From an uncultured Clostridia bacterium (GTDB taxonomy: Bacteria; Bacillota_A; Clostridia; Oscillospirales; Acutalibacteraceae), in contig CALAEU010000116.1 in NCBI GenBank assembly GCA_937891215.1, forward strand, positions 1 to 16,826: DNA of 16,826 bases, in the 5' to 3' direction. Below are positions 6,997 to 15,680 of the stretch, in pieces. Made by a program: the position numbers and the translations under genes. The notes under the pieces are model-generated. The model saw only the letters and a program-made list of their open reading frames with translations. It made no database searches and had not been told where the DNA came from. Position 1 is the first letter of the stretch; each line of letters starts with the position of its first letter.

Positions 6997-7646
6997 AACA
7001 AATAGTTAATGTCGCTCTTCCTAAAGGCAGACTTGGTGAAAAGGTTTACGATATGTTTGAAAAGGCTGGTTATTCTTGCCCGTCTATTAAAGAAAATACC
7101 CGTAAGCTTATTTTTGAAAATGAAGAAACAGGTGTTCGCTTTTTCTGGGTTAAGCCGTCTGATGTTGCAATTTATGTTGAACGCGGTGCTGCTGATATTG
7201 GTGTTGCCGGTAAAGATATTTTATTGGAATATGAACCAGATGTTTATGAGATGCTTGACCTTGATTTAGGTAAATGTAGAATGGCAGTAGCGGCACACAA
7301 AGATTTCAGAGATGATACCGACAAAACTTTAAGAGTTGCTACAAAATTTGTTAATATAGCAAAGACATTTTATAGTGAAAAATGCAGAGATATTGATATC
7401 ATTAAACTGAATGGTTCAATTGAAATTGCTCCTATTTTAGGTCTTTCAGATGTTATTGTAGATATTGTTGAGACTGGTAAAACACTTTTTGAAAATAACT
7501 TAGAACCCAAAGAAACTATTGTAGAAATCAGTGCAAGACTAATTTCAAATAAAGCAAGTCTTAAATTTAAAAACGAAGAAATTAACAATATAAAAAATGC
7601 ATTAGCATTACAAGTAGAAGAGAAAAAATCAAAGGATGACAAATAA
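6993..7646 (+). CDS. hisG: ATP phosphoribosyltransferase, short form (HisG)
   Basis: HisG catalyses the first step, joining ATP and PRPP to make phosphoribosyl-ATP. The 217 residues match the short form, which lacks the C-terminal regulatory domain of the long form. Visible marks are ALPKGRLG at the N-terminus, DIGVAGKD near residue 70, and the PRPP-binding loop GLSDVIVDIVETGKTL at residues 150-165. The start overlaps the hisZ stop as ATGA, and its TAA stop shares one base with the hisD start. It should form a hetero-octamer with HisZ. Confidence 0.96.
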   Translation: MKQIVNVALPKGRLGEKVYDMFEKAGYSCPSIKENTRKLIFENEETGVRFFWVKPSDVAIYVERGAADIGVAGKDILLEYEPDVYEMLDLDLGKCRMAVAAHKDFRDDTDKTLRVATKFVNIAKTFYSEKCRDIDIIKLNGSIEIAPILGLSDVIVDIVETGKTLFENNLEPKETIVEISARLISNKASLKFKNEEINNIKNALALQVEEKKSKDDK

Positions 7647-8923
7647 TGATTAAAAAGTATAAATTCGGTGAGGTTTCAAATGAAGAAATTTTTGCTCGTT
7701 TTGAGCCTACTTCTTCAGTTGAAGATATTGTTGCCGATATTCTCAAAAATGTTAAAGAAAACGGCGACAAAGCACTTTTTGAGTACTGCGAAAAATTTGA
7801 TAAGGCAAAGCTCACTTCATTAGAAGTAACCAATGAAGAAATTGAAGAAGCTTTTAACAAGGTTGAACCGCGTTTTATTGAAATTATTAAAACTGCGGCA
7901 GAAAATATCCGTGATTTCCACAAGCGCCAGGTTCGCAATAACTTTATTATAAATGATAAAAAGGGCATTGTAACCGGTCAGAAGGTTACACCAATTGAAA
8001 AAGTTGGTGTTTATGTACCTGGTGGTACTGCCGCTTATCCGTCAACTGTTTTAATGGATACAATTCCTGCAAAAATTGCAGGTTGCAAAGAAATTATAAT
8101 GGTAACACCACCGTTAAGTAATGGCAAGGTTAACCCTGTAATTCTTGCGGCAGCTAAAATTGCGGGAGTCGACAGAATTTTTAAACTTGGTGGGGCACAG
8201 GCAGTTGCAGCGTTAGCGTATGGTACAGAAAGTGTTCCAAATGTTTATAAAATTGTAGGCCCCGGTAATGCATTTGTTGCAGAAGCTAAAAAGCAGGTTT
8301 ACGGAATGGTTTCAATTGATATGATTGCAGGACCTTCTGAAATTCTTGTTATTGCAGATGGAACTTGCGAAGCAAAAAATGTTGCGGCAGATTTACTCTC
8401 ACAAGCAGAACACGACAAAATGGCAAGCGCAGTTTTGGTTACAGATAGCAACGAATTAGCTGATAAGGTAATTGAAGAATTAGAAAGACAAATTCCACTT
8501 TTACCAAGAGCAGAAATTGCAAGAACTTCAATTGATAATAATGGTAAAATTATTGTTTCTTCTTCAATAGAAGAAGCAGTTAAAATCGCAAATGAAATTG
8601 CCCCTGAACACCTTGAACTCTGTGTAGATAATCCTTTCGATTATCTTGATTTAATTGACAACGCAGGTTCAATATTTATGGGTAAAAATTGCCCTGAGGC
8701 TTTAGGTGACTATTATGCAGGACCTAACCACACATTACCGACAAGTGGTACTGCAAAATTCTCAAGTCCTTTGTCTGTTGATGATTTTGTTAAGAAAACA
8801 CAATATACATATTACACTAAAGAAGCACTCGAAAAAGTTAAAGATGATGTTGCTTATTTTGCCCAGAGTGAAGGCTTAGGTGCACACGCAAAAAGTACAG
8901 TTATAAGGTTTGAAAAAGAATGA
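7646..8923 (+). CDS. hisD: Histidinol dehydrogenase
   Basis: HisD carries out the last two oxidations, from histidinol through histidinal to histidine, with NAD and a zinc ion. The 425-residue length is normal. Diagnostic stretches include VYVPGGTAAYPSTVLM, the NAD-site-like KLGGAQAVAALAYGT, the family signature around DMIAGPSEILVIAD, the zinc-site region LLSQAEHDK, and the catalytic pair E321-H322 in APEHLELCVD. GPNHTLPTSGTAKFSSPLSV is seen near the C-terminus. The start shares one base with the hisG stop and the stop overlaps hisC by four bases, consistent with coupled translation. Confidence 0.97.
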   Translation: MIKKYKFGEVSNEEIFARFEPTSSVEDIVADILKNVKENGDKALFEYCEKFDKAKLTSLEVTNEEIEEAFNKVEPRFIEIIKTAAENIRDFHKRQVRNNFIINDKKGIVTGQKVTPIEKVGVYVPGGTAAYPSTVLMDTIPAKIAGCKEIIMVTPPLSNGKVNPVILAAAKIAGVDRIFKLGGAQAVAALAYGTESVPNVYKIVGPGNAFVAEAKKQVYGMVSIDMIAGPSEILVIADGTCEAKNVAADLLSQAEHDKMASAVLVTDSNELADKVIEELERQIPLLPRAEIARTSIDNNGKIIVSSSIEEAVKIANEIAPEHLELCVDNPFDYLDLIDNAGSIFMGKNCPEALGDYYAGPNHTLPTSGTAKFSSPLSVDDFVKKTQYTYYTKEALEKVKDDVAYFAQSEGLGAHAKSTVIRFEKE

Positions 8924-9987
8924 GCAGATTTTTAAATAAAAAATATTGGTCTTTAAAGGAATACACACCAGGTGAACAACCTCAGGACCAACAGTATATT
9001 AAATTAAATACAAATGAGTCACCGTATCCACCTTCACAATCTGTTTTAGATGCAGTGAATAGTGAAGAGGTGAGTAAACTCAATTTATATTCTGACCCTG
9101 AATGTAAATTACTTAAAAATAAATTAGCAGAAATTTATGGTGTTGAAAGTAAAAATATCTATGTTTCAAATGGTTCAGATGATATTTTAAACTTCAGTTT
9201 TATGGCATTCTGTGGTGACGAAGTTGAAGCACTGTTCCCTGAAATTTCTTACGGCTTTTATAAAGTTTACGCTGATTTATATGATGTAAAATATAAAAGA
9301 GTGTCATTAAAAGAAGATTTTACAATAGATATTAACGATTATTGTAATCAGAATAAATTTATTGTTATTGCTAATCCTAATGCACCAACTGGCATTGCTT
9401 TAACATTAGATGAAGTTGAGCAGATTGCTAAAACAAATCCAAATAATGTAGTTTTAATTGATGAAGCCTATGTTGATTTTGGTGCAGAGTCTGCTTACAA
9501 TTTAACGAAAAAATATGATAATCTTTTAGTTGTAATGACCTATTCAAAATCAAGAAGTTTAGCAGGTGCAAGACTTGGTTTTGCTATTGGTAATGAAGAA
9601 ATTATAAAAGACCTTGAAAAAATCAAATTTTCAACAAATCCATATAGCATAAATCGTTTAACTCTTTTAGCAGGCGTTGCCGCTTTGGAAAGTGACAATT
9701 ATTATAAAGAAAACGCAAAAAAAATAATTGAAGCAAGAGAATATACTGTAAATGAATTAGAAAAACTCGGTTTTTATACATTACCATCAAAAGCAAATTT
9801 TGTGTTTGCAAAGGCAGATTTTATAAGTGGCGAAGACCTTTATAAAGCGTTGAAATCAAAAGGTATTTTAGTTCGTCACTTTACAGATGAAAAAATTAAA
9901 GATTTCAACAGAATTACAATAGGCACGAAAGAACAAATGCAAAAATTGATTGAAACCATTGTAAAAATCAAAGGAGAAGTAAAATGA
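8920..9987 (+). CDS. hisC: Histidinol-phosphate aminotransferase
   Basis: HisC is a fold-type I PLP aminotransferase converting imidazole-acetol phosphate to histidinol phosphate. The 355-residue protein begins with the usual KLNTNESPYPPS. It has the cofactor-binding NPNAPTG (152-158) and D181 in LIDEAYVDF, and the PLP-binding lysine K210 in TYSKSRSLAGARLGFAIG. The C-terminal NRITIGTKEQM is also typical. It overlaps hisD upstream and hisB downstream by four bases each (ATGA). Some HisC proteins also serve aromatic amino acids, but this location makes the histidine role primary. Confidence 0.96.
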   Translation: MSRFLNKKYWSLKEYTPGEQPQDQQYIKLNTNESPYPPSQSVLDAVNSEEVSKLNLYSDPECKLLKNKLAEIYGVESKNIYVSNGSDDILNFSFMAFCGDEVEALFPEISYGFYKVYADLYDVKYKRVSLKEDFTIDINDYCNQNKFIVIANPNAPTGIALTLDEVEQIAKTNPNNVVLIDEAYVDFGAESAYNLTKKYDNLLVVMTYSKSRSLAGARLGFAIGNEEIIKDLEKIKFSTNPYSINRLTLLAGVAALESDNYYKENAKKIIEAREYTVNELEKLGFYTLPSKANFVFAKADFISGEDLYKALKSKGILVRHFTDEKIKDFNRITIGTKEQMQKLIETIVKIKGEVK

Positions 9988-10571
9988 GGACTTCAACTAT
10001 TAAAAGAAATACAGAAGAAACAAAAATAGAACTTTCTCTTAACCTTGACGGTAAGGGTGAGAGTAAAATAGATACTGGATGTGGTTTTTTTGACCACATG
10101 CTAGTACTTTTCAGTAAACACTCTAAAATTGATTTAGATGTTACTTGCAAAGGCGATATAAATGTTGATTATCACCACACAGTAGAAGATATTGGTATTG
10201 TGTTAGGTAAAGCAATTCTTGAAGCATTAGGCGACAAAAAAGGTATAAACCGCTATGCAGACACAATTTTACCAATGGACGAGTCTTTAATACTTACTGC
10301 AATTGATATTTCAGGCAGAAGTTATTTAGGATTTGATGCGTTATTTCCATCACAAAAAATTGGTGATTTTGATACAGAATTGGTTGAAGAATTTTTTATG
10401 GCACTCGTAAGAAGTGCAGAAATTACTTTACATATAAAAAAAATGGTGGGGGAAAATTCTCACCATATTGCAGAAGGTATTTTTAAATCTTTTGCAAGAA
10501 GTTTAAGAGTTGCAGTTGCACTCGATGAAAATTTTAAAGACCAATTACCATCAACAAAGGGTGTTTTATAA
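9984..10571 (+). CDS. hisB: Imidazoleglycerol-phosphate dehydratase
   Basis: HisB removes water from imidazoleglycerol phosphate in a manganese-dependent reaction. At 195 residues it is the single-function form, without the histidinol-phosphatase domain found in enteric bacteria. The metal-binding motifs are clear: GCGFFDHML (32-40), DYHHTVED (62-69) and SHHIAEGIFKSFARSL (from 159). It overlaps hisC by four bases and shares one base of its stop with the hisH start. Because no phosphatase is fused here, that activity must come from another gene. Confidence 0.97.
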   Translation: MRTSTIKRNTEETKIELSLNLDGKGESKIDTGCGFFDHMLVLFSKHSKIDLDVTCKGDINVDYHHTVEDIGIVLGKAILEALGDKKGINRYADTILPMDESLILTAIDISGRSYLGFDALFPSQKIGDFDTELVEEFFMALVRSAEITLHIKKMVGENSHHIAEGIFKSFARSLRVAVALDENFKDQLPSTKGVL

Positions 10572-11188
10572 TGATTAGTATTGTTGATTACGGTGTAGGC
10601 AACCTTTTTTCTTTAAGTTCATCGCTCAAAAGTATTGGTGCAGACACAATTGTTACAAGTGATAAACAAAAGATTTTAGATTCAAATGCAATTATTCTTC
10701 CTGGTGTAGGAGCTTTTTCGGATGCAAAAGAAAAACTGGTGCAATCAGGGTTATTTGATGTAGTTATAAATGAAGCAAAAAAAGGTAAAAAATTACTTGG
10801 TATTTGCCTTGGTATGCAGATGTTATTCGAAAAGAGTTTTGAATATGGCGAATTTGACGGTTTAGGGCTTATTAAGGGTAATATTGTGCCACTCGAAGGT
10901 AAAACCTCACCCGAACTTAAAATTCCTCATATTGGCTGGAATTCGCTTCAATTTAAAAATGGAAAATCTGATTTATTTAAGTATATAAATGACGGTGACT
11001 TTGTTTACTTTGTTCACTCCTATTTTGCAACGGACTGTGACGAAAATGTAATTGCTACATCTGAATATGGAATAGATGTTACTGCATCTGTACAAAAAGA
11101 TAATATCTATGGTTGTCAGTTCCATCCTGAAAAAAGTGGAGATGTTGGACTTAATATTTTAAAAGCATTTTGTGAAACGGGGGACTAA
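10571..11188 (+). CDS. hisH: Imidazole glycerol phosphate synthase, glutaminase subunit
   Basis: HisH is the class I glutamine amidotransferase that supplies ammonia to HisF. The catalytic triad is visible: nucleophile C79 in LLGICLGMQMLFE, and H185 and E187 in CQFHPEKS. The oxyanion-strand segment ILPGVGAF lies near residues 42-49. The length of 205 residues is standard. It starts on the last base of the hisB stop and is followed after 3 bases by hisA; its partner hisF is two genes downstream. Confidence 0.97.
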   Translation: MISIVDYGVGNLFSLSSSLKSIGADTIVTSDKQKILDSNAIILPGVGAFSDAKEKLVQSGLFDVVINEAKKGKKLLGICLGMQMLFEKSFEYGEFDGLGLIKGNIVPLEGKTSPELKIPHIGWNSLQFKNGKSDLFKYINDGDFVYFVHSYFATDCDENVIATSEYGIDVTASVQKDNIYGCQFHPEKSGDVGLNILKAFCETGD

Positions 11189-11191
11189 ATT

Positions 11192-11911
11192 ATGAATATT
11201 TTTCCAGCGATTGACCTTTATGATGGAAAAGCAGTCCGTCTTTTCAAAGGTGACTATAATCAAATGACTGTTTATAACGAAAATCCGCTTGAAGTTGCAA
11301 AAGATTTTGAAAATGCTGGTGCTGAATATATCCATCTTGTAGATTTAGAAGGTGCAAAATTTGGTACTACACCTAATATTGAAGTAATTAAAAAGATTGT
11401 TGATAATACTGGTCTTTTTACTGAAATTGGTGGCGGTATTCGTTCAATTGAAACTGTTGACGCTTATTTAAATGCAGGTCTTAACCGTGTAATAATTGGT
11501 ACAGCTGCAGTGACTGACGAAGAATTTTTAAAAACAGCTTTAAAGAAATATCCGAAACCTGGACAGATTGCAGTTGGTATTGATTTACTTGACGGGTTTG
11601 TTGCAATTAAAGGTTGGGTTGAAAAATCACAATATAAAGCAGAAGAATTTTTTAATAAAATGACTTTTCTCGGTGTTACCACTGTTATTTGTACCGATAT
11701 TTCAAAAGACGGTGCAATGAAAGGTGTAAACCGTGAACTATATAAAGAACTTTCAGAAAAATATTCAATAGACATTACTGCTTCTGGTGGTGTTACCGAT
11801 ATTACAGATATTAAAGCACTTAGAGAAATGAATTTATATGGTGCAATAATTGGTAAGGCGTACTATACAGGCGCTATTGATTTAAAGACTGCAATCGAGG
11901 TGGCAAAATGA
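11192..11911 (+). CDS. hisA: ProFAR isomerase (HisA)
   Basis: HisA is a TIM-barrel isomerase that opens the ribose of ProFAR to give PRFAR. The two catalytic aspartates are D8 (FPAIDLYDG) and D131 (VGIDLLDG). Phosphate-binding loops appear as GGGIRS (80-85) and in TASGGVTD and IIGKAYYTG. The 239-residue length is normal. The stop overlaps the hisF start as ATGA. The related dual-function PriA cannot be excluded by sequence alone, but it is an actinobacterial enzyme and there is no reason to expect it here. Confidence 0.96.
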   Translation: MNIFPAIDLYDGKAVRLFKGDYNQMTVYNENPLEVAKDFENAGAEYIHLVDLEGAKFGTTPNIEVIKKIVDNTGLFTEIGGGIRSIETVDAYLNAGLNRVIIGTAAVTDEEFLKTALKKYPKPGQIAVGIDLLDGFVAIKGWVEKSQYKAEEFFNKMTFLGVTTVICTDISKDGAMKGVNRELYKELSEKYSIDITASGGVTDITDIKALREMNLYGAIIGKAYYTGAIDLKTAIEVAK

Positions 11912-12666
11912 TTACAAAAAGAATTATTCCTTGCCTTGATGTAAAAAATGGCAGAGTTGTTAAAGGCGTTCAGTTTGAAGGTCTTTCAGATGTTTCTTCA
12001 CCAGTAGCACTTGCAGAGTATTATAGTAATGCTGGTGCAGATGAACTTGTCTTTTATGATATAACTGCTTCTTTCGAGCAAAGACAACTTTTTACTGATA
12101 TTTTAACTGAGGTTGCATCTAAAATATTTATTCCGCTTACAGTTGGTGGTGGTATAAATACAGTTGACGATTTTGACCGTGTTTTAAAATGTGGTGCAGA
12201 TAAAGTCAGCGTAAATTCAGGCGCAATTAAAAATTCTGGTTTAATTAAAGAGGCAGCTTTAAAATATGGCGATCAGTGCGTTGTTCTTTCTTGTGATATA
12301 AAGCGAGTTGACGGAGAATTTCGTCTTTTTGCAAAAGGTGGCAGAGAAGACACAGGTATAAACGCTATTGAGTGGATAAAAAAAGGTGTTTCTAACGGTG
12401 CAGGCGAAATCGTTGTTAATTCAATAGATACGGATGGTGTGAAAAATGGTTTTGATATAGAAATGCTTAAAGCAGTTTGCGATGTAGTAAATGTACCTGT
12501 AATTGCATCCGGTGGTGCAGGTTGTAGTGAAGATTTTGTTAAATTATTTAATGAAATTCCTTCAATTGATGCAGGTCTTGCTGCTTCAATTTTCCATTTT
12601 GGTGAAGTTAAAATAAAAGACTTGAAATTGCTCTTAAAAGAGAATAAAATAAATGTCAGATTATAA
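11908..12666 (+). CDS. hisF: Imidazole glycerol phosphate synthase, cyclase subunit
   Basis: HisF is the TIM-barrel cyclase that uses ammonia from HisH to turn PRFAR into imidazoleglycerol phosphate and AICAR. D11 (IIPCLDVKNGRVVKG) and D130 (LSCDIKR) are the expected catalytic pair. The phosphate loops VGGGINT and ASGGAG are present. Length is 252 residues. It overlaps hisA by four bases. After its stop the tightly coupled part of the operon ends: the next gene starts 15 bases later with its own ribosome binding site. Confidence 0.97.
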   Translation: MITKRIIPCLDVKNGRVVKGVQFEGLSDVSSPVALAEYYSNAGADELVFYDITASFEQRQLFTDILTEVASKIFIPLTVGGGINTVDDFDRVLKCGADKVSVNSGAIKNSGLIKEAALKYGDQCVVLSCDIKRVDGEFRLFAKGGREDTGINAIEWIKKGVSNGAGEIVVNSIDTDGVKNGFDIEMLKAVCDVVNVPVIASGGAGCSEDFVKLFNEIPSIDAGLAASIFHFGEVKIKDLKLLLKENKINVRL

Positions 12667-12681
12667 TTTGGAGTTATAGTT

Positions 12682-14217
12682 ATGGGTTTCGACAAAGAAA
12701 GTGAAATGACGATATTAGATGAATTTATTCCTGTTATTGAGAATACATTTATTGACCAACCAATGAGTACTGAAGAATTACCAACTTTTGCTGACTCAAA
12801 AGATAAGTTACCCAAGCCTTTGTGGGAAAATCACAATGATTATATTGATTGTTATTGGCGTGCTTGGGAACTTGCTTTTAAAAATTTAAGAAAGCCACAC
12901 GAAAATACAGGCTTTGTTTCAAATTTTATAGATACTGCATTTGATGGTTGTACTTTTATGTGGGACTCTGTGTTTATGCTAATGTTCGGTAAATATGCCG
13001 ACAGAATTTTTAAATTTCAGGGCACACTTGATAATTTTTATTCACATCAGCATGATGATGGTTTTATTTGCCGTCAGATTGATGCAGTAACAGGTGAAGA
13101 TATGTTTACCCGTTGGGACCCATCAGCAACAGGCCCTGAAATTATGGCTTGGTGTGAATGGGAATACTTCTTGAATTTTGGCGATATTGAAAGACTAAAA
13201 AGGGTTTTTCCTGTTCTTCTTTCTTATCATAGGTTTTTGAAACAAACTCATACATGGCCTGATGGTACATATTTCTCAAGTGGCTGGGGTTGTGGTATGG
13301 ATAATTTACCTCGACAACAAAAAGGCTATTCAGAACCATTCAGTCATGGTCACATGATTTGGGTTGACGCTTGTGCACAGGCTCTTTTTGACTGCAGAGT
13401 TTTAATTAAAATGGCAGAAGTTCTCCACAAAAATGAGTATATTAAAGAACTTGATGATGAAGCAAAACTCCTCTTTGAAGTTATAAATGAAAAACTCTGG
13501 GATAAAAAAACTTCATTTTATTATGACCTTTGGAAAAATGGCGAGTTTAATTACGTTCATCACGCTGGTGCTTTCTGGAACCTTCTTGCTGAAACTGTGC
13601 CTGAGGACAGAGTTGAAAGATTCATTAGTGCTTTAAATGATGAAAAACTCTTTAAAACTCCCAACAGAGTGCCTTGTCTTTCAAAAGATAATTCTGAATA
13701 CGAGAGCACGGGCGGCTATTGGTGCGGTGGTGTATGGGCACCAACTAACTATATGATTTTAAAAGGCCTTGATAAATATAAGAAGTATGCTCTTTCCCAC
13801 GAAATTGCAATGGAGCATCTTTTCGCGGTAGTCGAAGTTTTTAAATATACAAACACAGTGTTTGAAAACTATGCACCTGAGTTTGTAAACAACGGCAGAC
13901 CATCACAAGGTAAACCTGCTATGAAAGATTTTGTTGGCTGGACTGGTATTTCGCCAATTTCAATTCTGTTTGAATTTGTTTTTGGTATTAAACCAGATGC
14001 AGAAAATAACAGAATTATATGGGATGTTACACTCTTGGAAAAACACGGAATAGAGCAGTATCCATTTAAAACTGATGGTGAATTAACGCTTATCTGTAAC
14101 GAAAGAAAATCTCAGGATGAAAAACCTGAAATTACTTTTAAATCAAATATACCACTAGAATTAGAAATAATCTGGGGTAGGGAAAATAATAAACAATCAT
14201 TTATTTTAAATTCTTAA
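12682..14217 (+). CDS. Trehalase/GH63-like glycoside hydrolase inside the his operon
   Basis: The 511-residue protein looks like an alpha/alpha-six-barrel glycosidase of the trehalase/GH63/mannosylglycerate-hydrolase type. Visible marks in order are [10 protein letters not shown] (91-100), [10 protein letters not shown] (123-132), the WG-x-GMDN segment with D207 as possible general acid, [13 protein letters not shown] (345-357), FENYAPE (394-400) with E395 or E400 as possible base, and [10 protein letters not shown] (417-426). A beta-rich tail follows. There is no signal peptide, so it should act on a cytoplasmic sugar. GGAG at 12669-12672 serves ATG 12682. It lies between hisF and hisIE, 15 and 10 bases away, with no link to histidine synthesis. 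Codon use looks like its neighbours. Substrate and reason for the location are unknown. Confidence 0.8.
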   Translation: MGFDKESEMTILDEFIPVIENTFIDQPMSTEELPTFADSKDKLPKPLWENHNDYIDCYWRAWELAFKNLRKPHENTGFVSNFIDTAFDGCTFMWDSVFMLMFGKYADRIFKFQGTLDNFYSHQHDDGFICRQIDAVTGEDMFTRWDPSATGPEIMAWCEWEYFLNFGDIERLKRVFPVLLSYHRFLKQTHTWPDGTYFSSGWGCGMDNLPRQQKGYSEPFSHGHMIWVDACAQALFDCRVLIKMAEVLHKNEYIKELDDEAKLLFEVINEKLWDKKTSFYYDLWKNGEFNYVHHAGAFWNLLAETVPEDRVERFISALNDEKLFKTPNRVPCLSKDNSEYESTGGYWCGGVWAPTNYMILKGLDKYKKYALSHEIAMEHLFAVVEVFKYTNTVFENYAPEFVNNGRPSQGKPAMKDFVGWTGISPISILFEFVFGIKPDAENNRIIWDVTLLEKHGIEQYPFKTDGELTLICNERKSQDEKPEITFKSNIPLELEIIWGRENNKQSFILNS

Positions 14218-14227
14218 GGAGAAAGTT

Positions 14228-14881
14228 ATGTTAAATATTGAAGAACTTAAATTTGATGAAAAAGGACTTATTCCTGCAATAGTTGTAGATTACGCAACAA
14301 AGAAGGTTTTAACTCTTGCTTATATGAATAAAGAAAGTCTTAAAATTTCTTTAGAAAAAGGCCTCACTTGTTTTTACAGTCGTTCAAGACAAGAACTGTG
14401 GCTCAAGGGTGAAACAAGTGGTAACTATCAACACATTGTAAGTATTACTGCAGATTGCGACAAAGATGCTTTAACAGTAGTTGTAAAAAAAGATGGTCCT
14501 GCGTGTCATACCGGTACAGATTCTTGTTTTAATGACTTAGTTTATGAAAATGAAGAATTAAACAATGAATTTTCTATGGAAAATCTTATGAAAATGCTTG
14601 TTGGCAGAAAAATAGAGAAAAAAGAAGGCTCTTACACAACTTATCTTTTTGAAAAAGGTATTGATAAAATTCTCAAAAAAGTCGGTGAAGAGTCAACAGA
14701 AGTTATTATAGCTGGTAAAGCAAATGACAAAAAAGAAACTATTTACGAGATTGCAGACTTGACATATCATATAATGGTGCTTATGATAGAGATGGGCATT
14801 TCTCTTGAAGAAGTTACAGAAGAACTTGCTTCTCGTCATGTAATTGACCATAAAGTAAAACAGGAGAAAATGACAAATTAA
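14228..14881 (+). CDS. hisI: Bifunctional PR-AMP cyclohydrolase / PR-ATP pyrophosphatase
   Basis: This HisIE fusion performs steps two and three of the pathway. The HisI half (about 1-110) has ADCDKDA with D76, D78 and D80 for magnesium, and C77, C93 and C100 for zinc (in [10 protein letters not shown]). The HisE half (about 117-217) has [29 protein letters not shown] and [13 protein letters not shown], including the acidic residues of MazG-like pyrophosphatases. The 217-residue length fits the fused form, also called hisIE. AAGGAG at 14216-14221 precedes ATG 14228. It is the last histidine gene, although its reactions come second and third. Confidence 0.96.
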   Translation: MLNIEELKFDEKGLIPAIVVDYATKKVLTLAYMNKESLKISLEKGLTCFYSRSRQELWLKGETSGNYQHIVSITADCDKDALTVVVKKDGPACHTGTDSCFNDLVYENEELNNEFSMENLMKMLVGRKIEKKEGSYTTYLFEKGIDKILKKVGEESTEVIIAGKANDKKETIYEIADLTYHIMVLMIEMGISLEEVTEELASRHVIDHKVKQEKMTN

Positions 14882-14897
14882 TTTTGGAGTTAGTTTT

Positions 14898-15680
14898 ATG
14901 ACAGAGATTTCTACTAACACTTATACAGCAGATTATATTCTCGCCAAAGCCCTTGATATTGGCGAGAATATACTGCGTTGTGGTGGTGAGCCTTATAGAA
15001 TTGAAGATACAGTTACTCGTATTTGTATGGCTTATGGTGCAGAATTTGCAGATATATTTGCGTTACCATCTTTGATTATTGCAAATATAAGAATGAAAGA
15101 TGGTACACACTCTTCACAGGTGCGAAGAGTTTATCAGAATAGTAATAATATGTATCTTTTAGAAAAAATGAATAATCTCTCACGAGATGTTTGTTCAAAA
15201 AAAGTTGCACTTGAAGAAGTTGAGAGCGAAATAGAAGTTGCTAAAAAAGGCAGACCATTCCCGAATATTCTTTGTTATATTGGTGGAATTTTAGGTGCAG
15301 GTGGTTTTGCAGTATTTTTTGGGGGGAATCTTTACGACGCGCTTGTTGCGGCGGTTGCAGGTATTGTAGTTACTTTCTTCAATTTACACAAAACTGCATT
15401 TGTCAATTCAATGATTCACTCGGTTATTTCTTCATTTGTTGGCGCAGTTGTTTCACTCGCTTTAATTTCATTTGGAATAGGTAGTAATACCGATATGATT
15501 CTTATTGGTGTTATTATGCTTTTGGTACCAGGTCTTGCATTTGGTAATGCAGTTCGTGACTTGCTCTTTGGTGATACTGTTTCTGGCATTATTCAACTAG
15601 TTCAGGCAGTTTTAATTGCAGTTATGGTAGCCTTCGGATTTACTGTTGCTATGATGATATTCGGAGGTGTGTTTAATTGA
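14898..15680 (+). CDS. ThrE-family exporter, large subunit (DUF1212)
   Basis: This 260-residue protein matches the N-terminal half of the threonine/serine exporter ThrE. A soluble part (about 1-120) carries GENILRCGGEPYRIEDTVTRI, the family segment with a glutamate after GG. About five membrane helices follow (roughly 121-141, 144-162, 171-193, 199-214, 229-256). The signature PGLAFGNAVRDLLFGDTVSG lies at 211-230. In Corynebacterium the exporter is one chain; here it is split, with the second half encoded by the overlapping next gene. GGAG at 14886-14889 serves ATG 14898, 16 bases after hisIE, so it is probably read with the his operon. The substrate could be threonine, serine or another small amino acid. 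A 14-bp perfect inverted repeat lies in its codons 13-25. Confidence 0.88.
   Translation: MTEISTNTYTADYILAKALDIGENILRCGGEPYRIEDTVTRICMAYGAEFADIFALPSLIIANIRMKDGTHSSQVRRVYQNSNNMYLLEKMNNLSRDVCSKKVALEEVESEIEVAKKGRPFPNILCYIGGILGAGGFAVFFGGNLYDALVAAVAGIVVTFFNLHKTAFVNSMIHSVISSFVGAVVSLALISFGIGSNTDMILIGVIMLLVPGLAFGNAVRDLLFGDTVSGIIQLVQAVLIAVMVAFGFTVAMMIFGGVFN
14934..14972. promoter_or_regulatory. Perfect 14-bp inverted repeat within the exporter gene
   Basis: TATATTCTCGCCAA (14934-14947) and TTGGCGAGAATATA (14959-14972) are exact inverse complements around an 11-base loop. The hairpin starts 36 bases after the ATG of the exporter gene. No T-run follows, so it is not an intrinsic terminator. It could be an mRNA processing or stability structure, a translational brake, or an operator. 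Confidence 0.55.
15663..15669 (+). promoter_or_regulatory. Ribosome binding site that decides a TTG start
   Basis: GGAGGTG is the strongest Shine-Dalgarno sequence in this part of the window. Its distance fits TTG 15677 (9 bases) better than ATG 15683 (15 bases). It lies within the coding end of the upstream subunit gene. Confidence 0.6.

Noticed and set aside
7370..7968. Minus-strand open frames over hisG and hisD
   Set aside because: They lie opposite two unmistakable enzymes and have Ser/Ile-rich antisense character.
12273..12815. 180-residue minus-strand frame over hisF and the glycosidase start
   Set aside because: Antisense shadow; no ribosome binding site, no recognisable domain, and it spans two real + strand genes.
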